DNA of 64,000 bases from Prionace glauca (GCA_037974335.1 CM075760.1:59960515-60024514), one strand, 5' to 3'; positions 54,247 to 64,000 are shown, counted from the stretch's first letter. The notes: a model not told the origin generated them from the sequence alone. Numbers and translations: made by a program.

Positions 54247-55173
54247 TCACTTGTGAACTCGCTGGTGTCTCTGCAGGTTGGATGATCGATTGAATCTCTT
54301 CGCACACACAGAGCAGGTGAACGGTCTCTCCCCAGTGTGAACTCGCTGGTGTCTTTGCTGTGTGGATGATCTCCTAAACCTCTTTGAGCAGAGAGAGCAG
54401 GGAAACGGTCTCTCGTCAGTGTGAATGGGTTGGTGGACCATCAGTTCCCGAGAGCTTTTGAAGCCACTCCCACAGTCAGAGCATTTAAAGGGTCTTTCCT
54501 GGGTATGAGTGACCTTGTGGCTCAATAGGTTGGGCAACTGAGTGAATCCCTTCCCACACATAGAGCAGGTGTATGGTTTCTCTCTGGTGTGAACCCGTAG
54601 GTGCGTCAACAGATTGTTCAATCGAGTGAATTCTTTCCCACAGTCAGAGCAGGTGAATGGCCTCTCCCCGGTGTGAATGCGCTGGTGGGTCAGCAGATTG
54701 TTTAACCGGGAGAATCCTTTCTCACACACAGAGCAGGTGAATGGCTTCTCCCCAGTATGAATTTGTTGGTGTACTCGCAGGTTGTATGATGTTCTAAATG
54801 ACTTTGTGCAGTGAGAGCAGCTGAATGGTCTCTCCTCAGTGTGAATGTGCTGGTGGGACACCAGATCTCCAGAGCATTTGAAACCACTCCCACAGTCAGA
54901 GCATTTAAAGGGTCTCTCATTAGTGTGACTAACTTTGTGTTTCAGCAGGTTGGATAACTGACTGAATCCTTTCCCACACACAGAGCAGGTGAATGGCCTC
55001 TCTCCAGTGTGAACTCCCTGATGTGTTTGTAAATGGGATAACTGAGTAAATCTCTTCCCACATACACAGCAGGTGAATGGTCTCTCTCCAGTGTGACTGC
55101 GTCGATGAGTTTCCAGTGCAGATGGGTACCTGAATCCTTTCCCACAGTCCTCACATTTCCACAGTTTTTCCAT
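54247..55173 (-). CDS. C2H2 zinc-finger protein, 11 fingers, intact
   Basis: Start Met-Glu-Lys-Leu-Trp-Lys-Cys at 55173, stop TGA at 54247-54249, 308 residues. All eleven fingers keep their zinc ligands. Fingers 3-5 and 8-10 are two copies of a three-finger cassette with unusual linkers (T-N/Q-E-R-P, T-E/D-E-R-P), whose middle finger reads C-S-D-C-G-S-G-F-K. The leader carries the fossil finger region with the conserved in-frame stop just upstream. The last-exon acceptor is at 55501-55503. It pairs head to head with the 58-kb gene across the CpG island at 55.8-56.4 kb. Confidence 0.92.
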   Translation of the reverse strand: MEKLWKCEDCGKGFRYPSALETHRRSHTGERPFTCCVCGKRFTQLSHLQTHQGVHTGERPFTCSVCGKGFSQLSNLLKHKVSHTNERPFKCSDCGSGFKCSGDLVSHQHIHTEERPFSCSHCTKSFRTSYNLRVHQQIHTGEKPFTCSVCEKGFSRLNNLLTHQRIHTGERPFTCSDCGKEFTRLNNLLTHLRVHTREKPYTCSMCGKGFTQLPNLLSHKVTHTQERPFKCSDCGSGFKSSRELMVHQPIHTDERPFPCSLCSKRFRRSSTQQRHQRVHTGERPFTCSVCAKRFNRSSNLQRHQRVHK

Positions 55174-55800
55174 AATGTAGGTGCACTTGTGACTGTCCAG
55201 GTTTGACAATCAGTTCAGTCACATTACATGGATATGATCTCTCTGCTGCAATGTATTTTCAGCATGTCTAACTGCTACAGTTCTTTCCACAGTCACTCAG
55301 GTGTATGCATGTTTCAGTATGTGTGTGTCTCGGTGCTTTTCCAGTCACACTATTTAAAATCTCCTGAAGCAGACAAAGCAGAGAAACACATTTCCATTCT
55401 AGATTCAAATATTCAAGTCCCAATTAATTGAGTGACTGTGTTAGATCTTGAAGTCAAGTTTGGTTTGATATTCTTCTTTAAATCTTCACTTTCTGATATT
55501 CTGCAAAAGGAATATACAAATATCATCAATGTCAGTACAGGGTAGAAATTCAGAACAGACAATTCTAGTTTCTATGGAACATTCTGTCCTCTCTCATTCC
55601 CCTAAAGCTGTGAATCCCCATTCCACACACTCTCCCTCCATTCTCACTCTGCTGTATCTAATATTCACCCTCCCAATTCTCCTGAAGGTGCTGTTTGAGG
55701 TTGATTGACAGATCCATGCTCACTGCTTCCTGTCCTGGACTCAGAGAGCTGAAAGTTTGCATGCAAGCTGCCAGACAGACATATGTCTACATTAGTGGAC
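55174..55800 (-). other. Leader and conserved intronic block of the 54-kb zinc-finger gene
   Basis: Minus strand: N[12 protein letters not shown] before the ATG, acceptor TTTTGCAG at 55501, and the shared intronic block at 55540-55790. Confidence 0.65.
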
Positions 55801-55827
55801 AAATAATGTGTGGAAGAAACCGACTGC

Positions 55828-56402
55828 ACTCACTTCCTTATCCTCCAGTTGCTGCAAGTCCCCAATTTCCCCCAGAATGAGGAAAGAAATGGAAAGGGGG
55901 AGACATTGATTTCCTCCCAGATGTTGCACAGAGGAGGAAGTTTCAGCCTGAAGCTCATTGGACAACTTCTGCACTGTGGCGTCACAATGGAGCCCTGCCT
56001 GAATCAGCCAATAGAAATTATTCGGCTCCGCAGTGACGTCACAGGTTTCCAGTGCGCAGGCCCGGTGCGGACCCGGGAGCCCCGCCCCCACCCGTTGATC
56101 CCCTCCCCCTCTTCGAGCCAAGGTTTCCAGCCTCGCGGCTGGCGGCTCCGCCCAGAGCGAGAAGCCGCTTGGTGGCCTCCCCCCCATCTAAGACCAGGGA
56201 CTGCGCATGTCTAAGGAGAAGAGGAAGCTGCGCATGTGCGGGACTGTGCCTTCCGTCTCTGACCTTCATGCTGAGATGTTGACCAATGGAAGGAGCTGGA
56301 GGACCGGAAGAATGCTGGTCCTCCAGCCAATCGGAGCGCGAGCTTTGTGTGAATGAAGATTGAGTATCAGAAAACCGAAAACTTGCTCCTGTCTCCAACA
56401 TT
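55828..56402. promoter_or_regulatory. Bidirectional CpG-island promoter with CRE
   Basis: A perfect CRE, TGACGTCA, at 56034-56041. CCAAT boxes lie in both orientations (CAGCCAATAGAA near 56008, GACCAATGGAAG near 56281, CAGCCAATCGGAG near 56326), with GCGCATGTC and GCGCATGTGC near 56200-56240. The plus-side first exon (GAAGATTGAGTATCAG) runs into an insertion at 56403. The minus-side exon is homologous to first exons elsewhere. Its usual donor position reads GGGAGG and the next GTGAGT on that strand is at 55828-55833. Confidence 0.7.
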
Positions 56403-56757
56403 TACGGTGGGCGATGGAGGGGGCCGTCCATCCTGACTGTCTGCCCCTCTACCGCGGCTATGTTCGCGGCCAGGTGTCCCTGGAGAGGGAGCATGCGGTG
56501 TCCACAGGCGTAGTTGAAGCCTTCGCGCTCGTTGGGCACCACAGGGGCTGGGGTGCATTATTGACCCTAATAATCACACTATAATTTGATGTTTTTAAAT
56601 CTCCTTTGCACTTTGATTTTGTTCTGCCTGTTCCCTTTTTTTGGCCCCTTTTACTTTGTCCCAATGTAATTTGAGTTTGTTTGTTTGGTTTGACCTTAAA
56701 AGAGGCCGACATTTACGGTCAGGGAATGTAGATTTATTTCACCTAAAAGAGGCCAAC
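56403..56757 (+). mobile_element. Unidentified insertion in the first exon of the 58-kb zinc-finger gene
   Basis: The paralogous exon end CTCCAACATCTGTGAGT is split: CCAACAT at 56396-56402, and CCAACATCTGTGAGT at 56754 onward. Inside, an 11-bp direct repeat ACATTTACGGT flanks 300 bp (56398-56408 and 56709-56719). The insert has a GC-rich left half and a T-rich right half, and TAAAAGAGGCC occurs twice at the right end. The split leaves the donor intact at 56762. Family not recognised. Confidence 0.6.
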
Positions 56758-56894
56758 ATCTGTGAGTAAAACACTTTATTTTCTTCCCCCTTTCCATTTC
56801 TTATTATTTCTAACTTTGTAATATATTACTGTAGCTACATTATATCCATCCAGTCATAAAGTCATTGCAGCACAGAAGGAGTCTATTGGGTAAC

Positions 56895-57090
56895 TTGAGT
56901 CACAGAATCCCTACAGTGCAGAAGGAGGCCTTTTGGCCCATCAAGTCTGCGCTGACTCTCCAACAGAGCATTCTTCCCAGGCCCTCTCCCGGATTTACGA
57001 CAGAATTACCCTGCTAAACCCCCCAATCCACACATCCTGAGACACTAAGTGGCAATTGAGCATGGGCAATCAACCTAACCTGTATGTCTG
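56895..57090 (-). mobile_element. SINE with CR1-type tail, reversed, partial
   Basis: CAGAATCCCTACAGTGCAGA, GAGGCCTTTTGGCCCATCAA, CACTAAGTGGCAATTGAGCA. The head is missing. Confidence 0.8.
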
Positions 57091-57094
57091 ACAG

Positions 57095-57220
57095 ACAGTA
57101 AGAAGTCTCACAATACCAGGTTAAAGTCCAACAGGTTTATTTGGTAGCAGAGATGTTCACCTGATGTGAGAATTCTTACTGCGCCTACCCCAGTCCAATG
57201 CAGACATCTCCACATCATGT
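57095..57220. mobile_element. Fold-back retroposon relative, internal deletion
   Basis: GTAAGAAGTCTCACAATACC, AAAGTCCAACAGGTTTATTT, then GCCTACCCCAGTCCAATGCA. Both ends are present; the centre is lost. Confidence 0.65.
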
Positions 57221-57289
57221 TATGGACTGCAGATTGATTCTCTACAGAATGAACCAATCAGTCCTATTCTATTTCTTTGCCAACAATGC

Positions 57290-57760
57290 AAGTTTTATTT
57301 TCTTTGAATGCGCGCCCAATTTCATTTTGAAATGATTGAACATTTTCAGTTCCACCATCTTCATAGGCAGCGAGTTCCAGATCAGATGCTGTCCCTACCT
57401 AAGTATAAATATTCCTCAAATCCCTGCTCTACTATTATTCAAATAATGTCCTGTTATATTACACTTTTATCCCGTATGAGAGACATCTGTCTGGTAGCCT
57501 GCATGGAGATTTTCAGCTCTGTGTCCAGGACAGGAAGCAGTGAGCATGGATCTGTCAATCTGCCTCAATCAGCACCTTCAGGAGAATTGAGAGGGTGAAC
57601 ATGAGACACAGCAGAGTGAGAATAGAGGGAGAGCGTGGAAGGAGATTTACAGCTGTTGGGGAATGAGAGAGGAAAGAATGTTACATAGAAACTAGAATTG
57701 TCTGTTCTGAATTTCTATTCTGTACTGACACTGATGACTTGTGTAAATTCCTTTGACAGG
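57290..57760 (+). other. Intron of the 58-kb zinc-finger gene with conserved block
   Basis: 57290-57440 holds an old reversed LINE. 57480-57750 is the shared intronic block, ending in the acceptor CTTTGACAG at 57751-57759. Confidence 0.6.
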
Positions 57761-57956
57761 GTATCAGAAGGTGAGGATTTACAGACAGAAATCTCAAATC
57801 AAACATCACATCAGCATGTGGCAGAGTCACTCAATTCATCAGGACCTCAATATCATTGACCTTTGAATCTAGAAGGAGAAATGTTTCTCTGTTCTGTCTG
57901 CTTCAGAAGATTTTAAGCATCAGTGTGACTGGAAAAGCAGCAAAACAAACACACCC

Positions 57957-58060
57957 GAGTGAGAGTGTTCCAGTGCACTATGTGTGGAAAGAGCTTTAAC
58001 CAGTTATACAGCCTGAAAATACATCACAACATTCACAGCGAGGAGAGACTGTACCTGTGT
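57957..58060 (+). other. Fossil zinc finger in the leader
   Basis: Here the leader finger has perfect C2H2 spacing: F-Q-C-T-M-C-G-K-S-F-N-Q-L-Y-S-L-K-I-H-H-N-I-H at about 57968-58036. It is followed by a second decayed finger and in-frame stops before the ATG at 58117. Confidence 0.75.
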
Positions 58061-58116
58061 TCTGTGTGACATTTAACTGATTGTTTAACCTGGAGAGTCA
58101 CAAGGACACCCGCACC

Positions 58117-58962
58117 ATGGAGAAACCGTGGAAATGTGCGGACTGTGGGAAAGGATTCAGTTTTCCATCTCAGCTGGAAATTCATCGGCGCAGTCACTCT
58201 GGGGAGAGACCGTTCACCTGCTCTGTGTGTGGGAAGGGATACACTCAAATAATTGATTTACAGAGACACAAGCGAGTTCACACTGGGGAAAGGCCATTCA
58301 CTTGCTCTGAGTGTGGGAAAGGATTCACTCGATTATCCAGTCTGCAGAGACACAACCGATTTCACACTGGGGAGAGACCTTTCACCTGCTCTGTGTGTGG
58401 GAAGGGATTCACTCAGTTAATTGATTTGCAGAGCCATCAGCGAGTTCACACTGGGGAGAGGCCGTTCACTTGCTCTGTGTGTGGGAAAGGATTCAGTGTG
58501 GCATCAGGTCTGCGGAGACACCAGTTAGTTCACACTGGGGAGAGGCCGTTCACTTGTTCTGTATGTGGGAAAGATTTCAGTCAGTTGCCCTACTTGCTGA
58601 GGCACAATGTCATTCACACCCAGGAGAGACCCTTTAAATGCTCTGACTGTGGGAGGGATTTCAAAAGCTCTCAGCTAATGATGTCCCACCAGCGCATTCA
58701 CACTGAGGAGAGACCGTTCAGCTGCTCTCACTGCACAAAGAGATTCAGATCATCATCTGCCCTGCGGACACACCAGCGAGTTCACACTGGGGAGAGACCA
58801 TTCACCTGCACCGTGTGTGGGACGGGATTCACTCAGTCATCCCGACTGCAGAGACACCAGCGAGTTCACACTGGGGAGAGACCATTCACCTGCACCGTTT
58901 GTGGGACGGGATTCACTCACTCATCCCGACTGCAGAAACACCAGCGAGTTCACAAGTCATAA
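58117..58962 (+). CDS. C2H2 zinc-finger protein, 10 fingers; stop codon supplied by a LINE
   Basis: Start [10 protein letters not shown] at 58117, 281 residues, TAA at 58960-58962. Ten fingers keep all ligands. Fingers 6-8 are the three-finger cassette also found twice in the 54-kb gene and once in the 33-kb locus. Fingers 9 and 10 are near-identical 84-bp tandem copies. Paralogues end H-K-stop with CACAAGTGA. Here a reversed CR1 3' end begins right after CACAAGT, so the frame ends H-K-S-stop within LINE sequence. Splice acceptor at 57759, first exon in the bidirectional island at 56.3 kb. Confidence 0.92.
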   Translation: MEKPWKCADCGKGFSFPSQLEIHRRSHSGERPFTCSVCGKGYTQIIDLQRHKRVHTGERPFTCSECGKGFTRLSSLQRHNRFHTGERPFTCSVCGKGFTQLIDLQSHQRVHTGERPFTCSVCGKGFSVASGLRRHQLVHTGERPFTCSVCGKDFSQLPYLLRHNVIHTQERPFKCSDCGRDFKSSQLMMSHQRIHTEERPFSCSHCTKRFRSSSALRTHQRVHTGERPFTCTVCGTGFTQSSRLQRHQRVHTGERPFTCTVCGTGFTHSSRLQKHQRVHKS

Positions 58963-59340
58963 AGTCATACAGTACAGAAAGGGCCTTTCAGCCCATCAAG
59001 TCTGCACTGACAAAACTATACTAAATTTGCATTAATCCACTTTCCAGCACTTGACTGATGGTATTTGAACTGTCAAAACATTCCAATGCTCATCCATGTG
59101 CTTTTTAAAGGTTGTGAGGTTTCCTGACTCTACTACCCACCCAGACAGTGAATTCCAGACTCCCACCACCCTCTGGGTGAAAACATTTTTCTTCAAATCC
59201 CCCAAAACCTCCTGTCCCTCACCTTAAAATGATGCCACCTCATTATTGACCCTTCAAATAAGGGATACAGCTGCTTCCTATCCACCCTGTCCATACCCCT
59301 CATAATCTTATACACCTCAACCATGTCCCCCCTCAGCCTT
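58955..59340 (-). mobile_element. CR1-like LINE 3' end, reversed
   Basis: Begins with the 3' repeat CATAAAGTCATACAG, then GGCCTTTCAGCCCATCAAGT, and runs into reversed C-terminal coding (CACCACCCTCTGGGTGAAAA; CTCATAATCTTATACACCTC). Confidence 0.75.
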
Positions 59341-60890
59341 CTGGGGAGCCTCCTGTCGACACAGGCAGATACAAAGATGAAAAGACGAAACCCAGCATCA
59401 ACTTCCGGGGAAATGCCGGAAGATTGGAAAACGGCTAATGTTACGCCGTTGTTTAAGAAGGGTGCCAGGCAAAAGGCGGGGAATTATAGGCCGGTTAGTT
59501 TAACGTCTGTGGTAGGTAAAATGTTAGAATCCGTCATTAAGGAGGAAATAGCGAGGCATCTTGAGGGGAATTGCTTGATAGGGTGGACGCAACACGGTTT
59601 CATTAAAGGGAAGTCGTGTCTGACAAATTTACTGGAGTTCTATGAGGATGTGTCTAGGGCAGTGGATAGAGGAGACCCGGTGGATGTGGTCTTTCTGGAT
59701 TTTCAGAAGGCGTTTGACAAGGTACCTCACAAGAGGTTATTGCAGAAGGTCAGGGGACATGGAGTTGGGGGTAGGGTCTTAGCGTGGATAGAGGATTGGT
59801 TGTCAAATAGGAGGCAGAGAGTGGGGGTCAATGGGTGCTATTCGGATTGGTTGGTGACTAGTGGGGTGCCCCAGGGGTCGGTGCTGGGGCCTCAGCTATT
59901 TACCATTTATATAGATGATCTGGAGGAGGGAACCGAGTGCAGGGTGTCGAAATTTGCTGATGACACCAAGATTGGGGGAAAGGCAAATTGTGAGGAGGGT
60001 GTGGAGAGTCTGCAGAAGGATCTAGATAGGCTGGGCGAATGGGCCAGGAAATGGCAAATGGAATTTAATGTTGGCAAGTGTGAGGTGGTCCACTTTGGTA
60101 GGAGGAATGGTAGGAAGGACTATTACTTACGTGGCGAAAAACTGCAGCAGGCGACGGTGCAGAGGGACCTCGGGGTCCTTGTGCATGAGTCGCAAAAACC
60201 CAGCTTGCAGGTGCAACAGATGGTCAGGAAGGCGAATGGGATGCTGGCCTTCATAGCGAGAGGGATTGAATATAAAAGTAGGGAGGTCTTGCTGCAGCTG
60301 TATAGGGCATTGGTGAGGCCGCAGCTGGAGTACTGTGTGCAGTTTTGGGCGCCGCACCTGCGTAAGGATATTTTGGCCCTGGAGGGAGTGCAGAGGAGAT
60401 TTACTAGGCTGATACCAGAGTTGAGGGGATTGAGCTATGAGGAGAGGCTGAATAAACTAGGCTTGTACTCGTTAGAGTTTAGAAGAATGAGGGGAGATCT
60501 CATTGAGACGTATAAGATGATGAATGGGATGGATAGAATAGAGGTGGAGAGACTCTTCCCGCTCAAAAAAGACAGTAGGACTAGGGGGCACAGCCTCAAG
60601 ATAAGGGGGAGGCGGTTTAGAACAGAGTTGAGGAGGAACTTCTTCACTCAAAGGGTGGTGAATCTCTGGAATTCTCTGCCCGTTGAAGTGGTGGAGGCTG
60701 CCTCGCTAAATATTTTTAAGAAGCGGGTTGATGGGTTTTTGATAAGAGAAGGGATTAAGGGTTATGGGGAGAGGGCGGGAAGGTGGAACTGAGCCACGAC
60801 AGATCAGCCATGATCTTATTGAATGGTGGGGCAGGCTCGAAGGGCTAGATGGCCTACTCCTGCTCCTATTTCTTATGTTCTTATGTTCTA
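59341..60890 (+). mobile_element. CR1-like LINE, young, 5'-truncated, open reverse transcriptase
   Basis: An uninterrupted frame to 60792 carries the whole reverse transcriptase domain: N-Y-R-P-V-S-L-T-S, then F-L-D-F-Q-K-A-F-D-K-V-P-H, then G-V-P-Q-G-S-V-L-G-P, the catalytic F-A-D-D, and the C-terminal domain ending K-G-Y-G-E-R. The endonuclease is missing. The 3' end is TTATGTTCTTATGTTCTA. It lies next to, and possibly within, the reversed CR1 fragment at 58955-59340. Confidence 0.92.
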
Positions 60891-60904
60891 ACTCCAATTA
60901 ATCA

Positions 60905-61135
60905 CTACAGGCTTTGGACGCATGAGGAACAAAGTGTTTGAAGCTCAAGACTCAGATCCAGCACCAGCCTCATGTTCCACAGAGCAGCCGTGGTCTCTGC
61001 CCTCTTGTATCCATCAGAAGCATGGGCAACGTACAGCACACACCTCAAATCCCTGAAGAGATGTCACTAATGTTGTTTCCACAAAATCCTGCAAATCTAC
61101 TGGCAGGATAGACATACCAATGTGAGTGTTCTCTC
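60905..61135 (+). mobile_element. Fragment of another non-LTR LINE
   Basis: Coding-like text resembles the C-terminal part of reverse transcriptase (H-R-A-A-V-V-S-A-L-L-Y, then T-Y-S-T-H-L-K-S-L, I-Y-W-Q-D-R) of a family different from CR1 and L2 here. Broken, family unsure. Confidence 0.5.
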
Positions 61136-61194
61136 CTTTACGGTTGAAGAATTTATCTATCCTTTGCCTTAAAAACATTCAACAAACACTGCCA

Positions 61195-61560
61195 GGGAAT
61201 GCCACAGAAGGTGCTGGAGTGTAGCAACTAATGGAATTTCAAAGTAACTTCACTGTAGTGTGAATGTAAGCCTTATTTGTGACTAATAAATAAACAAACT
61301 TTGCATGAAGAAGTTCCTCCTCAACTCAGTTCTAAATCTGTACCCCCTTATTTTGAGGCAATGCCCCCTAGTTTGAGTTTCACCTGTCAATTGAAACAAC
61401 CTCCCTGCTTCCATCTTATCTATTCTGATAATTTTATATATACTATATTTATAATTTTATATGTTTCTAGAAAAGCTCCTCTCATTCTTCTGAATTCCAA
61501 TGAGTATAATTCCAGTCCACTCAGTCACTCCTCTTAAGCTGACCCTCTCAACTCTGATTG
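61195..61560. mobile_element. SINE tail (+) and reversed CR1 fragment
   Basis: 61205-61300 carries GTGCTGGAGTGTAGCAACTA and TTGTGACTAATAAATAAAC. 61300-61560 is reversed CR1 C-terminal coding (GAAGAAGTTCCTCCTCAACT, GTTTCTAGAAAAGCTCCTCT). Confidence 0.7.
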
Positions 61561-62139
61561 GAAGTTTAACCAAAGATCAATCCAACACCAGATTGGTCAG
61601 AATCATTTCACATCTCCCAAATTTTAAATAACCATGACTAATTAAAACTCTCACTCTCACATGTGTGAATTGTATCCAGATTAAAATTCCCCCATGTTTA
61701 GTAAAATATCCTGGAATCAGGTCTCTGGCCAGTAAATATGGCTCCAGGCTCATAAATTTTGAAAAAAAAAGCTTTATTAATTACACTTTTTTTGAAAATC
61801 TGATTGATTTAAATCACAGACAGAAATCCTCAAAGCTTGAAGCAATCAACCCACAAATATCATCCATACACAAGCAGAGAAACTGAGCATGTGCTTTACA
61901 AGAATGACCAAAATGAATTCCTTCAGCGTTCTTGTGGTTCTGTTTTTAAACTTCAAGAAATACCTTTAATTAAAGACTCAAGGTAAGGTTAAATCCCCAG
62001 AAAGATAAACCTTAACAAATGTAGCCCAAAACAATGATAAAACACATTTACAAACATCCACATAAACAAATGAAACATACAGGTTCTCACAGCTCGTAAA
62101 TATCAAACAATGAATCTTCAGCATTCTCTCAGCTATAGC
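61560..62139. other. No gene recognised; probable continuation of the inverted duplicate
   Basis: AT-rich, no coding. Weak similarity, reversed, to 46000-46500 is likely but I could not align it by eye. Confidence 0.35.
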
Positions 62140-63305
62140 TTCCTAAAGCGACAGAGCACTAAAAGCTCACAACTCCTTGATTAAAATAAGATACAAGATG
62201 CTTAGTTCTCCTTTATTATAACTCAAACTTTTTTTTGTTCCATCTAATGGTAGGATTAGAACCATTAGGATATACTCTCAGGGATCTGCTTTTCAGTGCT
62301 GCTTGGAATATACTGTCACTTTACTGACTATCAGGTCACAAGTCCCTCACAAATTTATGATAAAATAATTGATATGATGCCTGAGAATGCTTCTTAACTT
62401 CTGAACTAACTGTCTACCGCTGTTTGATGATTGGTCAGACCCCCTTTTTACAGATTCAGGTTTTTAGCCACTAAACTGGAATAAGCTTAATTCTAACTCA
62501 TTCTGAGTAAATATTCTCACCCGGTCCTCTGTTTTGGGGCCTTGCTAAGCAACTTTAACAGTCCGTGATTGCAGAAACTGAGCAGTCACAGGAAGGTGGT
62601 AAGACAGTCCAGTCCCACAATGTTTCACATTCAATCTGCAGTCCTTCAATTATAACAGAATATGTGGCTGTATGTAGCTGTCTCGGCCACGGTCAACCTG
62701 AACACTGCCTTCCTGAACTGCTGCAATGCTTGAGGTGTAGGTACATCCACAGTGCTGTTCGTGGGGGATTTCCAGCTACACATTCCTGACTTTAACTAGA
62801 ATGTAGGTGGATACCAGATTGATATTTTCCATTCAACCACACCCCAGGTGAGTTATCCTTGTTCCGTTATTGTCCAGGACAATACATTCACAATATCTTT
62901 AAAACAGAAATTCAACATTCCCATTTGATTTCAGGTATTAACATATTCTGTTACTTTGTTCTTTATTGTCGATGTCAGGCTGGGGTTGTTTCCCTTGGAG
63001 CAAAGGAGGTTGAGGGGAGATTTGATAAAGGCAGACAAGATACTGACAGGTTTAGATAAGGTGGACAGAGATAAGCTGTTCCAATTAGCTGATGGGACAA
63101 GGACAATGGGGGTCACAGATTTGACGTTTTGGGTCAGAGTGCACGGGAGATGTGAGGAAGAATATTTTGAAGCCATGAATGGTAATGATCTGGAACTGGC
63201 TGTCTACGAGGATGGAGGAAGTGGAGACAATAAATAATTTCAAAGGAAATTGGATGGGCATTTTGGAGGGTTTCAAACAGAAATGCTGACTAAATATCTC
63301 TGAAC
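62140..63305. repeat. Inverted copy of the 44.5-46.6 kb segment
   Basis: Complementary to 44540-46580 in reverse order. The match ends near 63305, where a reversed CR1 fragment begins, so the zinc-finger gene expected beside it is missing. The insert CTGAACACTGCCTTCCTGAA (62699) is a jockey-type tail. Confidence 0.8.
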
Positions 63306-63440
63306 TTCCTTCTCAATTCCGTTCTAAACCGCCCCCCCCTTTATCTTGAGGCTGTGCCCCCTAGTCCTATTATCCTTTCTGAGCGGGAAGAGTCTCTCCA
63401 CCTCTATCCTATCCATCCCATTCATCATCTTATACGTCTC
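63306..63440 (-). mobile_element. CR1-like LINE fragment, reversed
   Basis: CAATTCCGTTCTAAACCGCC to CATCTTATACGTCTC; nearly identical to 8445-8570. Confidence 0.75.
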
Positions 63441-63524
63441 TCAAAACCCATTGATAAACCTCACTACACAATCAGCTCTGACCAGGGCTTTCATATGTTG
63501 TCACTGAGCATTAAGCAGAAAGAG

Positions 63525-63675
63525 TGGAACGGCATGCAGGCCACACAGCCTAACCTGGCTTCAAATCCTGCTTGGGTGACTGTCTGTCATGCTCTCCCCA
63601 TGTCTGTGTGGGTTTCCTTTGGGTGCTCTGGTTTCCTCCGACAGTCCAAAGATGTGTAGGTCAGATGGGTTAGCC
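63525..63675 (+). mobile_element. SINE fragment
   Basis: AACGGCATGCAGGCCACACA, CATGTCTGTGTGGGTTTCC, GTCCAAAGATGTGTAGGTCA. Middle part of the tRNA-derived SINE, decayed head. Confidence 0.65.
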
Positions 63676-64000
63676 ATGAACTGACTGGAAAGAGCTTTAA
63701 CCAGTTATTCAGCTTGAGAAAACATTGCAAAATATAAGGAAAAATCATACATTTGTTCAATGTTTGGACAAGACTTGAACTAATTATCCAACCTGGAGAG
63801 ACACAGGGACACTGGCACCATGGAGAAACGGTGGAAATGTGAAGATTGTGGTAAAGGATTCAATTATCCATCCCTGCTGAAAAGCCATCAACGCAGTCAC
63901 ACTGGGGAGAGGCCATTCACCTGTTCTATATGTGGGAAAGGATTTACTCAGTCATCCAACCTATCATTACACCAGTGAGTTCACACAGGGAAGAGGGCAT
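63676..64000 (+). pseudogene. C2H2 zinc-finger locus running off the window edge
   Basis: Leader with AAAGAGCTTTAACCAGTTAT and N-stop-L-S-N-L-E-R-H, then the ATG at 63820 (Met-Glu-Lys-Arg-Trp-Lys-Cys). Finger 1 is intact. Finger 2 ends H-Q-stop-V-H with TGA at 63976-63978 in place of CGA. The following linker reads T-G-K-R-A instead of T-G-E-R-P. The array continues past the edge, so its final state is unknown. Confidence 0.75.

Noticed and set aside
59341-60792. Host reverse-transcriptase-like gene
   Set aside because: It is a 5'-truncated CR1 LINE with the family 3' end and several relatives in the window.

Overview
The window looks like vertebrate DNA, most likely a shark or other elasmobranch. 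This rests on three things: dense CR1-like and L2-like LINEs, tRNA-derived SINEs of a type I recognise from shark genomes, and C2H2 zinc-finger genes without a visible KRAB exon. I recognised these families from memory and ran no database search. There are no bacterial operons, CRISPR arrays, rRNA genes or free-standing tRNA genes.

The backbone is a cluster of ten C2H2 zinc-finger (ZNF) loci on both strands: 2633-3670 (+), 6624-7157 (-), 12238-13386 (+), 27271-27624 (-), 33123-34384 (+), 43484-44326 (+), 49210-50050 (+), 54247-55173 (-), 58117-58962 (+), and 63820 to the window edge (+). All are built alike: a CpG-rich non-coding first exon where one can be found, an intron, then one last exon that opens with a shared motif (G-A/G-TATT-gAAg) and carries the whole finger array. 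The usual start is Met-Glu-Lys-Pro-Trp-Lys. Five arrays are open (366-codon exon, 382, 281, 309 and 282 codons). Three carry stops or frameshifts, one is a three-finger stub, and one runs off the edge after an early stop. Several are arranged head to head around shared CpG islands (10.0-10.9, 31.1-31.6 and 55.8-56.4 kb), with first exons facing opposite ways. Islands at 37.3-37.9 and 47.7-48.2 kb keep relics of the same divergent layout.

The one non-ZNF host gene is a BTB-BACK protein (18398-19750, -), closest by memory to BTBD17 and the galectin-3-binding-protein group. A likely non-coding first exon lies 3.4 kb upstream, next to a strong interferon-stimulated response element.

Most remaining sequence is repeats. 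CR1-like LINEs cover 0.5-1.6, 8.2-9.1, 13.4-14.9, 20.5-22.3, 26-27.3, 38-39.1, 40-42.4 and 58.96-60.9 kb. L2-like LINEs, a jockey-like LINE (35.5-36.85 kb), at least three SINE families, a fold-back retroposon with a perfect 17-bp target duplication, and two candidate solo LTRs make up the rest. Many are nested. LINE insertions have repeatedly reshaped gene ends: they flank the start codon of the 12-kb ZNF and supply the stop codons of the 58-kb ZNF and the BTB gene. Segmental duplications link 42.5-45.1 with 47.3-50.8 kb (direct) and 44.5-46.6 with 62.1-63.3 kb (inverted).
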